DNA of 64,000 nucleotides from Micromonospora siamensis. Lineage in GTDB: Bacteria > Actinomycetota > Actinomycetes > Mycobacteriales > Micromonosporaceae. Below are positions 41,875 to 51,187 of this stretch, piece after piece; within the stretch, counting starts at the first letter, position 1; the number at the start of each line of letters is the position of its first letter. Below the pieces are notes generated by a model. The model had not been told where the DNA came from. It was given only the letters and a program-made list of their open reading frames with translations, and made no database searches. The DNA lies in contig NZ_LT607751.1 of the NCBI RefSeq assembly GCF_900090305.1, positions 5,580,001 through 5,644,000 on the forward strand, given 5' to 3'. Both the position numbers and the translations under genes were made by a program.

Positions 41875-42441
41875 TCACTTCTCGTCGTGGTGCCCGCCCT
41901 CGGCGGCCTGCTGGGCCACCGCGTACCCCATCTGGAGGAAGTCGGAGGCCGCCACGGCGGTCAGCGCGGTGGCCACCAGCCGGGTCAGCCGGGGGGCCAG
42001 CACCAGTCCGGCGGTCATCCCGGTGGCCACCCAGACCGCCAGGCAGAACGGGCAGCTGACCAGCTCGCCGAGGGCGTGCCGGGTGGGGCTGCCCTCGTCG
42101 CGCACCTGCTCCATCACCTCACCGCTGCCGATCGGGTGGTCGTAGCGGGTGAACGGCGCCCGCAGCGGACTGGTGATGGCGTCCTTCGAGATCAGCCGGC
42201 TGAGCTTGTGGGTGGCGACGGCGAGCAGCAGCACGTCCTGGGTGGCGGGCCGCTCCGGCACCGGCCGTCCCGTCGCCTTGACCAGACCCACCAACGAGCC
42301 GGTCACCGCCGCGTACGTGCCCATCGCCTTGAGGTAGCCCTCCAGCGGCCGGTGCTCGTGCGGCGCGTACGCCCGGCGCAACCGCGCCACCTTCTGCTTC
42401 AGACCACCGTCGGCCACCGGCTTCTCCTCGGTTCTCGTCAC
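41875..42441 (-). CDS. DUF1360-like membrane protein
   Basis: 188 residues. ATQDVLLLAVATHKLSRLISKDAITSPLRAPFTRY, then HALGELVSCPFCLAVWVATGMTAGLVLAPRL and a C-terminal TALTAVAASDFLQMGY match the DUF1360 pattern: T-H-K-L-S-R-L-I, T-S-P-x-R-A-P-F, and a C-P-x-C pair at a helix start. Two to three membrane helices. Related Bacillus proteins are linked to sporulation; role here unknown. ATG 42441. Followed on the same strand after 7 nt upstream by the gene at 42449, so one operon. Confidence 0.8.
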   Translation of the reverse strand: MTRTEEKPVADGGLKQKVARLRRAYAPHEHRPLEGYLKAMGTYAAVTGSLVGLVKATGRPVPERPATQDVLLLAVATHKLSRLISKDAITSPLRAPFTRYDHPIGSGEVMEQVRDEGSPTRHALGELVSCPFCLAVWVATGMTAGLVLAPRLTRLVATALTAVAASDFLQMGYAVAQQAAEGGHHDEK

Positions 42442-42448
42442 GGGGCGC

Positions 42449-42772
42449 TCAGCCCGCGGTCAGGTTGTCGGCGACCTCGCGGGCGAGGTTGTCCAGGATC
42501 TCGTCGGCCAGCCCGTGATCGGGTCCGGCCAGGTCCAGCAGCACCCGGGCGCCACCGGCGTCCCCGGGCTCGACGTCGATGTCGGCGGCCCAGCCGGCGG
42601 AGTCGCAGGTCCAGCGGGCCCGCATCTCGTCGGCGTCGACGTTCTCCAGGCGCTGCGTGCCGGCGCGTCGCAGCTCCTCCGGCAGCCAGGCCGCCGCCCG
42701 GTCCGGGTCGGTCGCGGTGTTGAACACCACCTCGGGTGGCGCGGACATGCCGCGCTCGGCGTGCTGCGCCAT
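42449..42772 (-). CDS. Small SRPBCC-like protein
   Basis: 107 residues. SAPPEVVFNTATDPDRAAAWLPEELR is the opening of START/SRPBCC proteins (P-E-x-V-F-x-x-x-T-D-P), then DADEMRARWTCDSAGWAADIDVEPGDAGGARVLLDLAG fits the curved sheet, ending in a short helix. Half the usual length, so a minimal version. Its ATG shares a base with the stop of the gene upstream (TGATG at 42772). Confidence 0.65.
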   Translation of the reverse strand: MAQHAERGMSAPPEVVFNTATDPDRAAAWLPEELRRAGTQRLENVDADEMRARWTCDSAGWAADIDVEPGDAGGARVLLDLAGPDHGLADEILDNLAREVADNLTAG

Positions 42773-43086
42773 CAGACGTCCCGCAGCCGACTCGGGTCGA
42801 CCTCGCGGCCGGGGTGCCGGGCGAGGTACTCGGTCTCCAGCTCCGCCGTGCGGCGCAGGTGGTTGGCGAGCGCCGAGTCGGCGGCGTGCCGAAGCGTGTC
42901 CAGCCGGGTGCGGTGCAGGCTGTGCATCTCTCGGATCAGGTCGTCGTCGGCCAGCTCGGCGGGGTCCACCCCCAGCAGTTCGCCGTCGGGGTCGGCGGTG
43001 GCCCGCTCGTCGAGGTGGTCACCGTCCCACTCGGGCATCCGCTGCTCCGGGCTGGCGTCACCGGTCCGGCGTACTGATTCGGTCAT
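42772..43086 (-). CDS. Hypothetical protein (DUF6158-like)
   Basis: 104 residues from ATG 43086, with AGGGGGCG at 3-5 nt. LLGVDPAELADDDLIREMHSLHRTRLDTLRHAADSALANHLRRTAELETEYLARHPGRE is a helical protein with a regular L-x-x-x-L-H-x-T-R pattern that I recall from an actinobacterial DUF (number from memory). No membrane or catalytic signs. Translationally coupled to the SRPBCC-like gene. Confidence 0.65.
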   Translation of the reverse strand: MTESVRRTGDASPEQRMPEWDGDHLDERATADPDGELLGVDPAELADDDLIREMHSLHRTRLDTLRHAADSALANHLRRTAELETEYLARHPGREVDPSRLRDV

Positions 43087-43223
43087 CGTCGCCCCCTGTT
43101 CTCGTTCGGGCTGGCGACTAGACGGATGCCCACAGCGCGTGACACCAAACCCCACGACGCACCGCCGGACACGGCTACGACGCCGCGTCGGAGAGGCCCG
43201 GTCGTCCCGGTACCCTCGATGGC

Positions 43224-43643
43224 ATGAAGCGGCTCTGGACACCGGCGTGGATCGCCCGCCACGTGGCCATGGTCGTGCTGGTCGTCGGCTTCCTCGGGCT
43301 GGGCTGGTGGCAGGTCAACCGGGCCGCCGAGGGCAACACCCTGAGCTTCGGGTACGCGATCGAGTGGCCGGTCTTCGCCGGCTTCGTGATCTTCGTCTGG
43401 TGGCGTGAGGTGCGCCACACGCTGCGTGACCGGCCGGAGGCGCCGGCCACACCGGCCACCCCGCCGGCCGCCGCGCCGGCGCCGGTCGCCGACGTGCCGG
43501 GCGTACGCCGGCCGGTGCGGGTGTCCCGCGGCCCGGCCCGCCCGGTCGACGGCCCGGAGGACGGCGACCTCGCCGCCTACAACCGCTACCTGACCTGGTT
43601 GAACGCCAATCCGGGCGCCCGGCCCGGTGACTATCCCGGCTGA
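43224..43643 (+). CDS. Small two-helix membrane protein, SURF1-like N-terminal motif
   Basis: 139 residues. [55 protein letters not shown] contains two helices and the L-G-x-W-Q-x-x-R motif seen at the first helix of SURF1-type and related proteins. The C-terminal half is Pro/Ala-rich and ends in [23 protein letters not shown], probably cytoplasmic. ATG 43224. Co-directional with the DUF3817 gene 26 nt later. Such pairs occur widely in actinobacteria; function unknown. Confidence 0.7.
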   Translation: MKRLWTPAWIARHVAMVVLVVGFLGLGWWQVNRAAEGNTLSFGYAIEWPVFAGFVIFVWWREVRHTLRDRPEAPATPATPPAAAPAPVADVPGVRRPVRVSRGPARPVDGPEDGDLAAYNRYLTWLNANPGARPGDYPG

Positions 43644-43669
43644 GGCCGGTTTCGGAAGGACGGACGACG

Positions 43670-43996
43670 GTGGGCGGAGCCCTTACCCGGTACCGCGTTA
43701 TCGCCTGGATCGTGGGCGTGGCGCTGGTGGTGCTGGTCCTGATCGGCATGCCGCTGAAGTACGGCTTCGACGAGCCGACGGTGGTGGCGGTGGTCGGTAC
43801 CGCGCACGGCTGGCTCTACATGCTCTATCTGGCGGCCACGTTCGACCTGTCCCGCCGGCTGAACTGGCCGTTGAAGCGGATGCTGCTGGTGATGCTGGCC
43901 GGCACAGTGCCGTTCGTCTCCTTCTACGCCGAGCGCCGGGTGAGCCACTGGCTGGCCGCCGAGCGTCCGCGTACCCCGGAGCCGGTGGCCGGCTGA
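43670..43996 (+). CDS. DUF3817 membrane protein
   Basis: 108 residues from GTG 43670. YRVIAWIVGVALVVLVLIGMPLKY, VVGTAHGWLYMLYLAATFDLSRRLNWPLKRMLLVMLAGTVPFVSFYAERRV: three membrane helices with the G-x-x-H-G-x-L-Y-x-x-Y signature and P-F-x-x-F-x-x-E-R ending typical of DUF3817. Convergent with the next gene, 3 nt between stops. Confidence 0.88.
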   Translation: MGGALTRYRVIAWIVGVALVVLVLIGMPLKYGFDEPTVVAVVGTAHGWLYMLYLAATFDLSRRLNWPLKRMLLVMLAGTVPFVSFYAERRVSHWLAAERPRTPEPVAG

Positions 43997-43999
43997 CGG

Positions 44000-44521
44000 T
44001 CAGCGGTCCGGCCGCCACGGGCCGGCCCGGTCGGCGGTGCCTTCCCAGTCGGCGTACCGGATCCGTTCCCGGGCCCGGTCCAGCGCTGCGGTGACCTCGT
44101 CGAACTGATCCGGGTCGTCGCTGCTGAACAGCAGCGTCTCGACGCCCCGGCACCAGCCCCACAGCTCGTACGGCGGCGGTCGCCACCAGTCCCCGGCGAG
44201 TGCCAGCAGCACCGGCAGCGCGGCGAACGCCCCGAGCGCCAGGTACGCCCCGGCGGTCAGCCGTTCCAGGCCACCGGTGAAGCCGAGCAGCACTCCGGCG
44301 GTGCCGATCACGGCGGCGGTGGCGGCGACCACCCGGACGGCGAACCGGTCGTGCGGGCCCCGGTCGGTGCGCAGGTGGGTGAGCTCGGCGATCGGGTAGC
44401 TCTGCCGGCCGACGCTGAACCGGGCGGCGGTGACGACGATCCCCGGTCGGGCGTAGAGCAGGTGTCCCTCCCCCGCCTCGGCGGGACGGGTTCGTCGGTT
44501 GGCACGGTGACGGGTCTGCAC
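44000..44521 (-). CDS. DUF6232-like membrane protein
   Basis: 173 residues from GTG 44521, with GGGGGAGG 5 nt upstream. LLYARPGIVVTAARFSVGRQSYPIAELTHLRTDRG is the short beta region that marks DUF6232 (name from memory), followed by two helices (VVAATAAVIGTAGVLLGFTGGL; LALGAFAALPVLLALAG) and a small C-terminal domain (YELWGWCRGVETLLFSSDDPDQFDEVTAALDRA). Unknown role; relatives occur beside type VII or effector genes, none of which are visible here. Confidence 0.75.
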   Translation of the reverse strand: MQTRHRANRRTRPAEAGEGHLLYARPGIVVTAARFSVGRQSYPIAELTHLRTDRGPHDRFAVRVVAATAAVIGTAGVLLGFTGGLERLTAGAYLALGAFAALPVLLALAGDWWRPPPYELWGWCRGVETLLFSSDDPDQFDEVTAALDRARERIRYADWEGTADRAGPWRPDR

Positions 44522-45017
44522 GTGGACCTCCCCCACGGCGCGGAACGCGGGCCCGCGGACCGTCGGCCACCGCGTGCGGTGTCCCCCCGACGGAGTGCCG
44601 ACCCGACTCCCCATTCTCGGCCCGTCGCGCACCGGCCGCCCGGCGGTTTACCGGCGGCCCGTGGCCACCGGGCCGCCGGGTACCTCCCTCCCTCCCGGTT
44701 TTGTCCCGGTTATCGGCCGACATCGGTGCGGCATCCGCCCGGAACGACGTATCCGACGGATCGCCCGGGTGGGCCGTGATCGTCCGGGAGGCACCTCCCG
44801 GACCGCGACCGGAACCCGTACGCAACGTGTTTCGCGTTGGTCACATCGACGCCGTTATGCAACATTCGCCCCTGCTTCCCCTGCGGTTGACTCCCACCAC
44901 GGGTTACCTTGGGCGAGCCGGACCGGTCGACCGCCATCCACCCGGATGGCCCCGGCCCGGTGCCGCCCGGGGCGTCAGCAGCTCCCCGGCGGCTGGTGGG
45001 AGAGGAGCCCTCCGCTC
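44522..45017. other. Long non-coding region between divergent genes
   Basis: 496 nt with no convincing gene. It contains the palindrome at 44782-44803 and a small CAACG/CGTTG hairpin near 44826-44842. It must hold the promoter of the NlpC/P60 gene. I looked for the c-di-AMP riboswitch often found before such genes and could not recognise it. Confidence 0.6.
44782..44803. promoter_or_regulatory. 10-bp inverted repeat upstream of the NlpC/P60 gene
   Basis: GTCCGGGAGG, CA, CCTCCCGGAC. Perfect arms with a 2-nt centre; more like an operator or cruciform than a transcript hairpin. Confidence 0.4.
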
Positions 45018-46070
45018 TTGTCGTCCCTACGGATACTGCTGCGCTCCCTCGCGGTCACCGGCCTCGCGGCCGTGCTGATCGCACCGGCGTCGGCCGTCCG
45101 GGCCGAGCCGACCCCCGCCGAACTGACGGCGCAGATCGAGAAGTCCTCGCTCCAACTGGAGCGGGTGGTCGAGGCGTACAACGGCCTCACCGAGAAGATG
45201 AAGGCCAACCAGGCCACGGCGGCCACCCTGAAGACCCAGCTCGGCCCGCTGGAGACGCAGGCCGAGCAGAGCCGCGCGGACGTGGCCGAGATGGCGGTGA
45301 CCGCGTACAAGACCGGTGGGCTCCGCGACGTCGAGGCGCTGCTCGCCCCGGGCGGCTCGGGTGCGCTGGCCGACCGGCTCAGCACGATGGACCGGCTGAC
45401 CCGGCAGCGGCAGGACCGGATCGCGGGCTACACCGCGAACCAGCGCCGGCTGCTGGCCCAGAAGGCCCAGCTGGACACGACGGTGGCCCGCCAGGCCGCC
45501 CAGGGCCGCGAGCTGGCCGCCACCAGGAAGCGGATCGAGACGGACCTGGCCCGCCTCTACGAGCTGCGCCGCCAGGCGTACGGGCGGGCGACCGAGGCGG
45601 CCGAGGCGGCCCGGGCGGCCGAGGCCCGGCAGGCAGCCGCCGACCGGGACACCAGATCGACGTCCACCTCGAAGTCCACCTCGAAGTCCACCTCGACGTC
45701 GACCGCGTCGGCGCCACCGGTCTCCGGCGCCGCGGGCACCGCGGTGCGGTACGCCTACGGCGCCCTCGGCAAGCCGTACGTCTGGGGCGCCGACGGCCCC
45801 GAGGGGTACGACTGCTCGGGGCTGACCCTGGCTGCCTGGCGGGCGGCCGGCAAGTCACTGCCGCACAACGCGGCGATGCAGTGGGACAAGGTCAGCCACA
45901 TCAGCCGCGGCGAGTTGCGCCCCGGTGACCTGGTCTTCTACTACGACCTCGGGCACGTCGCCATCTACGTGGGGGACGGGCAGGTGATCGACGCGCCGAG
46001 CGCCGGCCGGAACGTCCGCAAGCGGTCGGTGGACATGGCCTCCCCGTACGGCTACGGCCGGGTGCGCTGA
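45018..46070 (+). CDS. Secreted NlpC/P60 (C40) cell-wall endopeptidase
   Basis: 350 residues. Signal peptide LLRSLAVTGLAAVLIAPASAVRA, then a coiled-coil region (about 35-205), a Ser/Thr/Lys linker (STSTSKSTSKSTSTST, about 214-229) and a C-terminal C40 domain: YDCSGLTLAAW with Cys266 and LGHVAIYVGDG with His313. It cuts the D-Glu-diaminopimelate link in peptidoglycan stem peptides, as RipA-type hydrolases do; the coiled coil probably regulates or localises it. The start is TTG 45018 by fit with the signal peptide (GAGAGGAG about 11 nt upstream); no ATG or GTG is better placed. Confidence 0.88.
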   Translation: MSSLRILLRSLAVTGLAAVLIAPASAVRAEPTPAELTAQIEKSSLQLERVVEAYNGLTEKMKANQATAATLKTQLGPLETQAEQSRADVAEMAVTAYKTGGLRDVEALLAPGGSGALADRLSTMDRLTRQRQDRIAGYTANQRRLLAQKAQLDTTVARQAAQGRELAATRKRIETDLARLYELRRQAYGRATEAAEAARAAEARQAAADRDTRSTSTSKSTSKSTSTSTASAPPVSGAAGTAVRYAYGALGKPYVWGADGPEGYDCSGLTLAAWRAAGKSLPHNAAMQWDKVSHISRGELRPGDLVFYYDLGHVAIYVGDGQVIDAPSAGRNVRKRSVDMASPYGYGRVR

Positions 46071-46083
46071 CCCGGGAGCACGA

Positions 46084-46123
46084 CGAACGGCCGGCGTCCC
46101 CGCGAAGGGACGCCGGCCGTTCG
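46084..46123. terminator. Bidirectional 17-bp hairpin terminator
   Basis: CGAACGGCCGGCGTCCC and GGGACGCCGGCCGTTCG with a 6-nt loop, between convergent stops at 46070 and 46140. Confidence 0.85.
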
Positions 46124-46139
46124 GTGTCTTCGGCTCGGG

Positions 46140-47141
<1,002 letters not shown>

Positions 47142-47572
47142 CGGCCAGCCCCTCCTGCGTCTTCCGCAGTGCCCCCCGGTGCTGACCTGACACCTGCACA
47201 ACAGCCGGGACGTGTCGGGGATTCCATGTCGTGAGTCGAAAGTGTCACGAATGCCTGAGTAGTAGCTGGGAGCACGGTCGATGTTTGCTGTCAGCGCCGT
47301 CGCCTTGACGTGCCGCCCCACCTGGGACGACGCCGGATCCGCAGTTCGTCGCACCCCTACGGGCATCGCAACACCGCGCGCCCGGGGAGCGCAGCGGCCC
47401 GGGTCACCGCCCAGCTGCGATCCTCGTCACTAGCCACATACGCGTCGGCGTACCGGCCGGTTCATCCATGGGGAGATGATTACCCCCACGCCTGCTCAAC
47501 AATCGCCGGACGGGTGGCACGTCCCATCGACGAGGTGTTCCGCGTCTCATTCCCCGGGCGCGGGGCGGTGAC
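47142..47572. other. Non-coding region upstream of the sigma gene
   Basis: 431 nt between murQ's stop and the sigma start, both genes on the minus strand. No gene or clear hairpin seen. It should hold the sigma promoter; an AT-rich patch around 47222-47290 is the likely place. Confidence 0.5.
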
Positions 47573-48529
47573 TCAGGAGGCGAGCAGGGCGAGCGCGCCG
47601 CGGACCTGGTCGGCGGAGCGGGCCAGGGCGGCCCGGGCGGCCGGGATCTCGGCGCCGGAGACCAACGCGACCAGCGCGGTCTTCAGGTCGCCGTCCGCGT
47701 CGTGCAGGGCCCGCCGGCAGATGTCCTCGGCGCAGCCGGTGGCCTCCTCCAGGATGGCGATCATCCGCCCCCGGAGCTTGGCATTGGTGGCGACCACGTC
47801 GATCATGAGGTTCGAGTAGACCCGGCCGAGGCGGACCATGACGGCCGTGGAGAACATGTTCAGCACCAGCTTCTGCGCGGTGCCCGCCTTCATCCGGGTC
47901 GACCCGGTGACCACCTCGGGTCCGGTGTCCACCCCGACGAACACGTCCACCGACGTCGCGGCCGGGGCGTCCGGGTTGGCGCAGACCAGCGCCGTCGCGG
48001 CGGCCTGGGCCCGGGCGGCGGCGAGCGCGCCGAGCACGTACGGCGTGCGTCCGCTGGCCGCCAGGCCCACCACCAGGTCACCGGGGCGGACACAGTCGGC
48101 CGCCTCGGCGGCGCCAGCCCGGGCGTCGTCCTCGGCGTCCTCGACCGCGCGCCACATGGCCTCCGGCCCGCCGGCGAGGTGCGAGCAGAACCAGTGCCGC
48201 GGCGAGTTGAAGGTGGGCACCAGCTCCGCGGCGTCGAGCACCCCGAGCCGGCCGGAGGTGCCCGCGCCGAAGTAGTGCACCCGCCGCCCGGTGCGCAGCG
48301 CCGTCACGGCCAGGTCGACCATGGTGGCGATCTCGTCGAGGACGGCGGCGACCGCGGCCGGGACCCGACGGTCCGCGTCGTTGATCACGGTCAGCACGTC
48401 CCGGGTCGACATCAGGTCGAGGTCGGCGCTGTGCGGGTTGCGCCGCTCCGTCGGCGCACCGACCCGGACCACGGGACGGACCGGACGGGGGGCGGCGAGT
48501 TCGTGGGGGTCGACCCGGCCGGCGGTCAC
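47573..48529 (-). CDS. murQ: N-acetylmuramic acid 6-phosphate etherase
   Basis: 318 residues. SIS-fold enzyme: VHYFGAGTSGRLGVLDAAELVPTFNS, VVGLAASGRTPYVLGAL, VGVDTGPEVVTGSTRMKAGTAQKLVLNMFSTAVMVRLGRVYSNLMIDV. These blocks are near-identical to MurQ consensus. It removes lactate from MurNAc 6-phosphate to give GlcNAc 6-phosphate in cell-wall recycling. GTG/ATG 48529 overlaps the regulator stop by 4 nt, so both are made from one message. Confidence 0.95.
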   Translation of the reverse strand: MTAGRVDPHELAAPRPVRPVVRVGAPTERRNPHSADLDLMSTRDVLTVINDADRRVPAAVAAVLDEIATMVDLAVTALRTGRRVHYFGAGTSGRLGVLDAAELVPTFNSPRHWFCSHLAGGPEAMWRAVEDAEDDARAGAAEAADCVRPGDLVVGLAASGRTPYVLGALAAARAQAAATALVCANPDAPAATSVDVFVGVDTGPEVVTGSTRMKAGTAQKLVLNMFSTAVMVRLGRVYSNLMIDVVATNAKLRGRMIAILEEATGCAEDICRRALHDADGDLKTALVALVSGAEIPAARAALARSADQVRGALALLAS

Positions 48530-49440
48530 CCGCGCCTCCGCCCGGAGCCCACCCGGTGCGACTGGACGGCCTCGGCGGTGGCCTCGAGGGCCTTGCGGGC
48601 CTTCGCCCGGTTGCGGGCCGCCACCCCGACGAAGAGGCAGTCGACGACGGTGAGCTGGGCGAGCCGGCTGGCCATCGCCCCGGAGCGGTAGGTGGTCTCC
48701 CGGGCGGCGGTGGTGAGCACGAAGTCGGCCACCTCGGTGATCGGCGAGCGGGGGAAGTTGGTCAGCGCCACCGTGGTGGCGCCTCGCGCCCGGGCCTGTT
48801 CCAGCACCTCGATCACGTCGCTGGTGGTGCCGGTGTGCGAGATGCCGACGGCCACGTCGCCCCGGCCGAGCAGGGCCGCGGAGGTCAACGCGGTGTGCAC
48901 GTCGGGAAAGTAGAAGGCGGTGCGACCGATCCGGTGCAGCTTCTGCTGGAAGTCGGAGGCGACGAAGCCGCTGGCGCCGGCGCCGTAGACGTCGATCCGG
49001 CCGGCGGCGACGATCGCCTCCACCACCTGCTCGCAGACGGCGGGGTCGAGCTGCTCGGCCGTCTCCTCGACGGCCCGGGCGTCGTTGAAGGCGATGGTGG
49101 CGATGATCTGGGCCAGGTCGGCGCCGGGCGGGATGTCCCCGCCGACGACCCGCGCGTCCGGTGGCTCGACCCGGCGGGCGGCCTCGGCGGCGAGCCGGAT
49201 GCGCAGCTGGGGATAGCCGTCCATGCCGACCGAGCGGCAGAAGCGGATCACTGTCGCCTCGGAGGTCTCGGCGGCGGTGGCGAGGTCGGTGATCGTCCGC
49301 CGGGCGGCGTCCGCCGGATCCGCGACGACCAGGCGGGCCACCCGCTGTTCCGCCGGGGACAGCGACGGGAGCAGGCCGCTGATGTGGACGATCAGGCCAC
49401 CGGGCTCGTGACTCGCGGAAATCTTCGGACTCTTCGCCAC
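48526..49440 (-). CDS. RpiR/MurR-family transcriptional regulator
   Basis: 304 residues. N-terminal HTH_6 (LPSLSPAEQRVARLVVADPADAARRTITDLATAAETSEATVIRFCRSVGMDGYPQLRIRL) and C-terminal SIS sugar-phosphate domain (RIDVYGAGASGFVASDFQQKL, GDVAVGISHTGTTSDVIEVLEQARARGA). Directly upstream of and overlapping murQ, so it is most likely a MurNAc-6-phosphate-responsive regulator. A TGAAA-N5-TTTCA palindrome sits 4 nt before its start, suggesting autoregulation. ATG 49440. Confidence 0.93.
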   Translation of the reverse strand: MAKSPKISASHEPGGLIVHISGLLPSLSPAEQRVARLVVADPADAARRTITDLATAAETSEATVIRFCRSVGMDGYPQLRIRLAAEAARRVEPPDARVVGGDIPPGADLAQIIATIAFNDARAVEETAEQLDPAVCEQVVEAIVAAGRIDVYGAGASGFVASDFQQKLHRIGRTAFYFPDVHTALTSAALLGRGDVAVGISHTGTTSDVIEVLEQARARGATTVALTNFPRSPITEVADFVLTTAARETTYRSGAMASRLAQLTVVDCLFVGVAARNRAKARKALEATAEAVQSHRVGSGRRRG

Positions 49441-49443
49441 GGA

Positions 49444-49458
49444 TGAAACTTACTTTCA
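49444..49458. promoter_or_regulatory. Candidate RpiR/MurR operator
   Basis: TGAAACTTACTTTCA: 5-bp arms TGAAA and TTTCA around 5 bases, immediately upstream of the regulator gene. AT-rich in a GC-rich setting. It fits the kind of site RpiR proteins bind. Confidence 0.6.
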
Positions 49459-49471
49459 GCAGGCCCGACCG

Positions 49472-50167
49472 TCAACCACGTCTGCGCGTTTCCGACAAAA
49501 GTACGCCCACCTCGTGGGCCCCGTCCGGGCCACCCTCGGGCAGCCATCCGGCCAGGTGCTCGCGGATCCGCCGGGTGACCTCGTCCGGCGGGCCGGCGGC
49601 GTCGACCACCACGAAGGAGGCGTACTCCGGCAGGGTCCGGTAGGCGGTGGCCGCCGCGGTCAGGTAACCCATCGTCTCGTGGTCGGTGCCCCGCCGCTCG
49701 ATCCGCTGGTACGCCTCGCTCGGGTCGACGGCGAGCAGGAAGGTGACCTGCGGCGGCGGGAAGACCCGGTAGCCGGCCCGGGCCAGCCGCTCCCAGCGTT
49801 GCCCCCCGTGCGCCCGGATGCTGGCGTACTGGCAGGCCGCGTAGCGGTCCATCACCGCCGTCCGGCCGGTCACCAGGCAGCTCAGCAGCGCGGCGGCGAT
49901 CGCCAGCCAGCGCAGCACCGACTCGACGGCGAGCAGGCCGCCCCGGCCGACCAGGCGTTGGGCGTCCGGCCGCCCCAGCCGCTGCGCGAGCCGGCCCAGC
50001 CAACGCCGGCCGCCGGCGTTGCGGTGGTAGGTGGCCGGCCGCCCGGCCGCGGTGAGCGCCTCGGCGAGCCGGTGCGCCTGGGTGGTCTTGCCCGATCCGT
50101 CGATGCCGATCAGGGCGACGCGGCGCAACCGGGAGCGGCGGCGCCGGGCACGCGGTGTGGTGGCCAC
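49472..50167 (-). CDS. Thymidylate-kinase-like P-loop kinase
   Basis: 231 residues. Walker A ALIGIDGSGKTTQAHRLAEAL, RTAVMDRYAACQYASIRAHGG (the D-R-Y of dTMP kinases) and a P-x-V-T-F-L-L-A-V-D-P-S-E-A-Y-x-R-I strand. A stretch of hydrophobic residues (LAIAAALLSCLVTG) is unusual for Tmk, and the lid is altered, so it may phosphorylate another nucleotide or sugar. GTG 50167 follows GGAGG directly with no spacing, so a later GTG could be the true start. Divergent from the nucleotidyltransferase gene. Confidence 0.8.
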   Translation of the reverse strand: MATTPRARRRRSRLRRVALIGIDGSGKTTQAHRLAEALTAAGRPATYHRNAGGRRWLGRLAQRLGRPDAQRLVGRGGLLAVESVLRWLAIAAALLSCLVTGRTAVMDRYAACQYASIRAHGGQRWERLARAGYRVFPPPQVTFLLAVDPSEAYQRIERRGTDHETMGYLTAAATAYRTLPEYASFVVVDAAGPPDEVTRRIREHLAGWLPEGGPDGAHEVGVLLSETRRRG

Positions 50168-50320
50168 CCTCCACAGATTATCCGAGCGACGCACCCCTGG
50201 CGTGGTTTGTCCCCTTCCGCGAGGTCCACCACCGGCCCAGGTGTGGACGGCCCGAATGCCGGGTACGCCATCGGCGGATCCGACCGCCTGTCCCTCCACC
50301 ACGACCGACGGGAGACGCAG

Positions 50321-50905
50321 ATGGCCGAGCGCGGTGACGAGACCCTGCTGCACACGCTCAAACGCGTCGCCGCCGTGCTCAAGCAGTCGGACATCCCGTT
50401 CGCCCTGGGCGGCAGCTTCGCGGTGTACGCGCACGGCGGCCACTCCAGCGAACACGACGTGGACTTCCTGATCCGTGAGGAGGACGTCGACCGGGCGCTG
50501 GAGGCGCTGGTCGCCGAGGGCTTCCGGGCCGAACGGCCGCCGGAGGACTGGCTGGTGAAGGTCTACGACGAGGGCCGGATGGTGGACCTGATCCACCGGC
50601 CGATCGAGACCCCGGTCACCGCGGAGACCTTCGCCGACACCATCGTCCGGCCGGTCGACGCGATCCACATGCCGGTGCTGTCGGCCAGCCAGCTGATGGT
50701 GCACAAGCTGCTGAGCTTCTCCCAGCACTACTGCGACTTCGCCCGGGCCCTGCCGCTGGCCCGCTCGCTGCGGGAACAGATCGACTGGGAACGGGTACGC
50801 AAGGAGACGCAGCACTCGCCGTACGCGGAGGCGTTCCTGGTGCTGCTCGACCGGCTGGACGTGGTGCCGGGCGGCGGCACGGCCGAGGGAAGGGAGACAG
50901 CGTGA
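50321..50905 (+). CDS. Nucleotidyltransferase-fold protein
   Basis: 194 residues. IPFALGGSFAVYAHGGHSSEHDVDFLIREEDVDRALEAL is the pol-beta-like nucleotidyltransferase site: G-G-S, ten-odd residues, then D-x-D. A third acidic residue is in RMVDLIHRP. This class includes antitoxins, AMPylators and aminoglycoside transferases. ATG 50321 follows GGGAG at 5 nt. Its stop overlaps the BON gene (GTGA), giving an operon with BON and phosphoesterase genes. Confidence 0.82.
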   Translation: MAERGDETLLHTLKRVAAVLKQSDIPFALGGSFAVYAHGGHSSEHDVDFLIREEDVDRALEALVAEGFRAERPPEDWLVKVYDEGRMVDLIHRPIETPVTAETFADTIVRPVDAIHMPVLSASQLMVHKLLSFSQHYCDFARALPLARSLREQIDWERVRKETQHSPYAEAFLVLLDRLDVVPGGGTAEGRETA

Positions 50906-51177
50906 CCGAGCGACACGGCGGCGGCGCCGGACCACCCGACGAGTACGTCGAGGCGGAGATCCACCGGCTGCTCGCCGAGGACCCGGCGGTCGCCGAACAG
51001 GGCATCACGGTGGTCCGCCGCGAGCGCGGCCTGGTGCTGTACGGCGAGGTGGAGAGCCCGCACCGACGCGAGGAGATCCTGCGCCGGGTGGCCGAACGCT
51101 TCCCCGACGTGCCGATCACCAGCGACATCGGGGTGATCCGCGCCCAGGCGCCCACCCAGGTGGAGGAACTGCCGTGA
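50902..51177 (+). CDS. BON-domain protein
   Basis: 91 residues from GTG 50902. DEYVEAEIHRLLAEDPAVAEQGITVVRRERGLVLYGEVESPHRREEILRRVAERFPDVPITSDIGV matches the BON fold: helix, beta pair with G-x-V-x-L-x-G-x-V, helix. Without a signal peptide it stays in the cytoplasm. Coupled to the nucleotidyltransferase upstream and 10 nt before the phosphoesterase. Confidence 0.85.
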   Translation: MTERHGGGAGPPDEYVEAEIHRLLAEDPAVAEQGITVVRRERGLVLYGEVESPHRREEILRRVAERFPDVPITSDIGVIRAQAPTQVEELP

Positions 51178-51187
51178 GGAGAACCCG

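Noticed and set aside
44700..45010. c-di-AMP (ydaO-type) riboswitch before the NlpC/P60 gene
   Set aside because: I looked for its conserved core blocks and could not find them with confidence.
48556..49446. 296-codon plus-strand frame opposite the RpiR regulator
   Set aside because: Gly/Arg-rich shadow with no motifs; the minus-strand gene has both expected domains.
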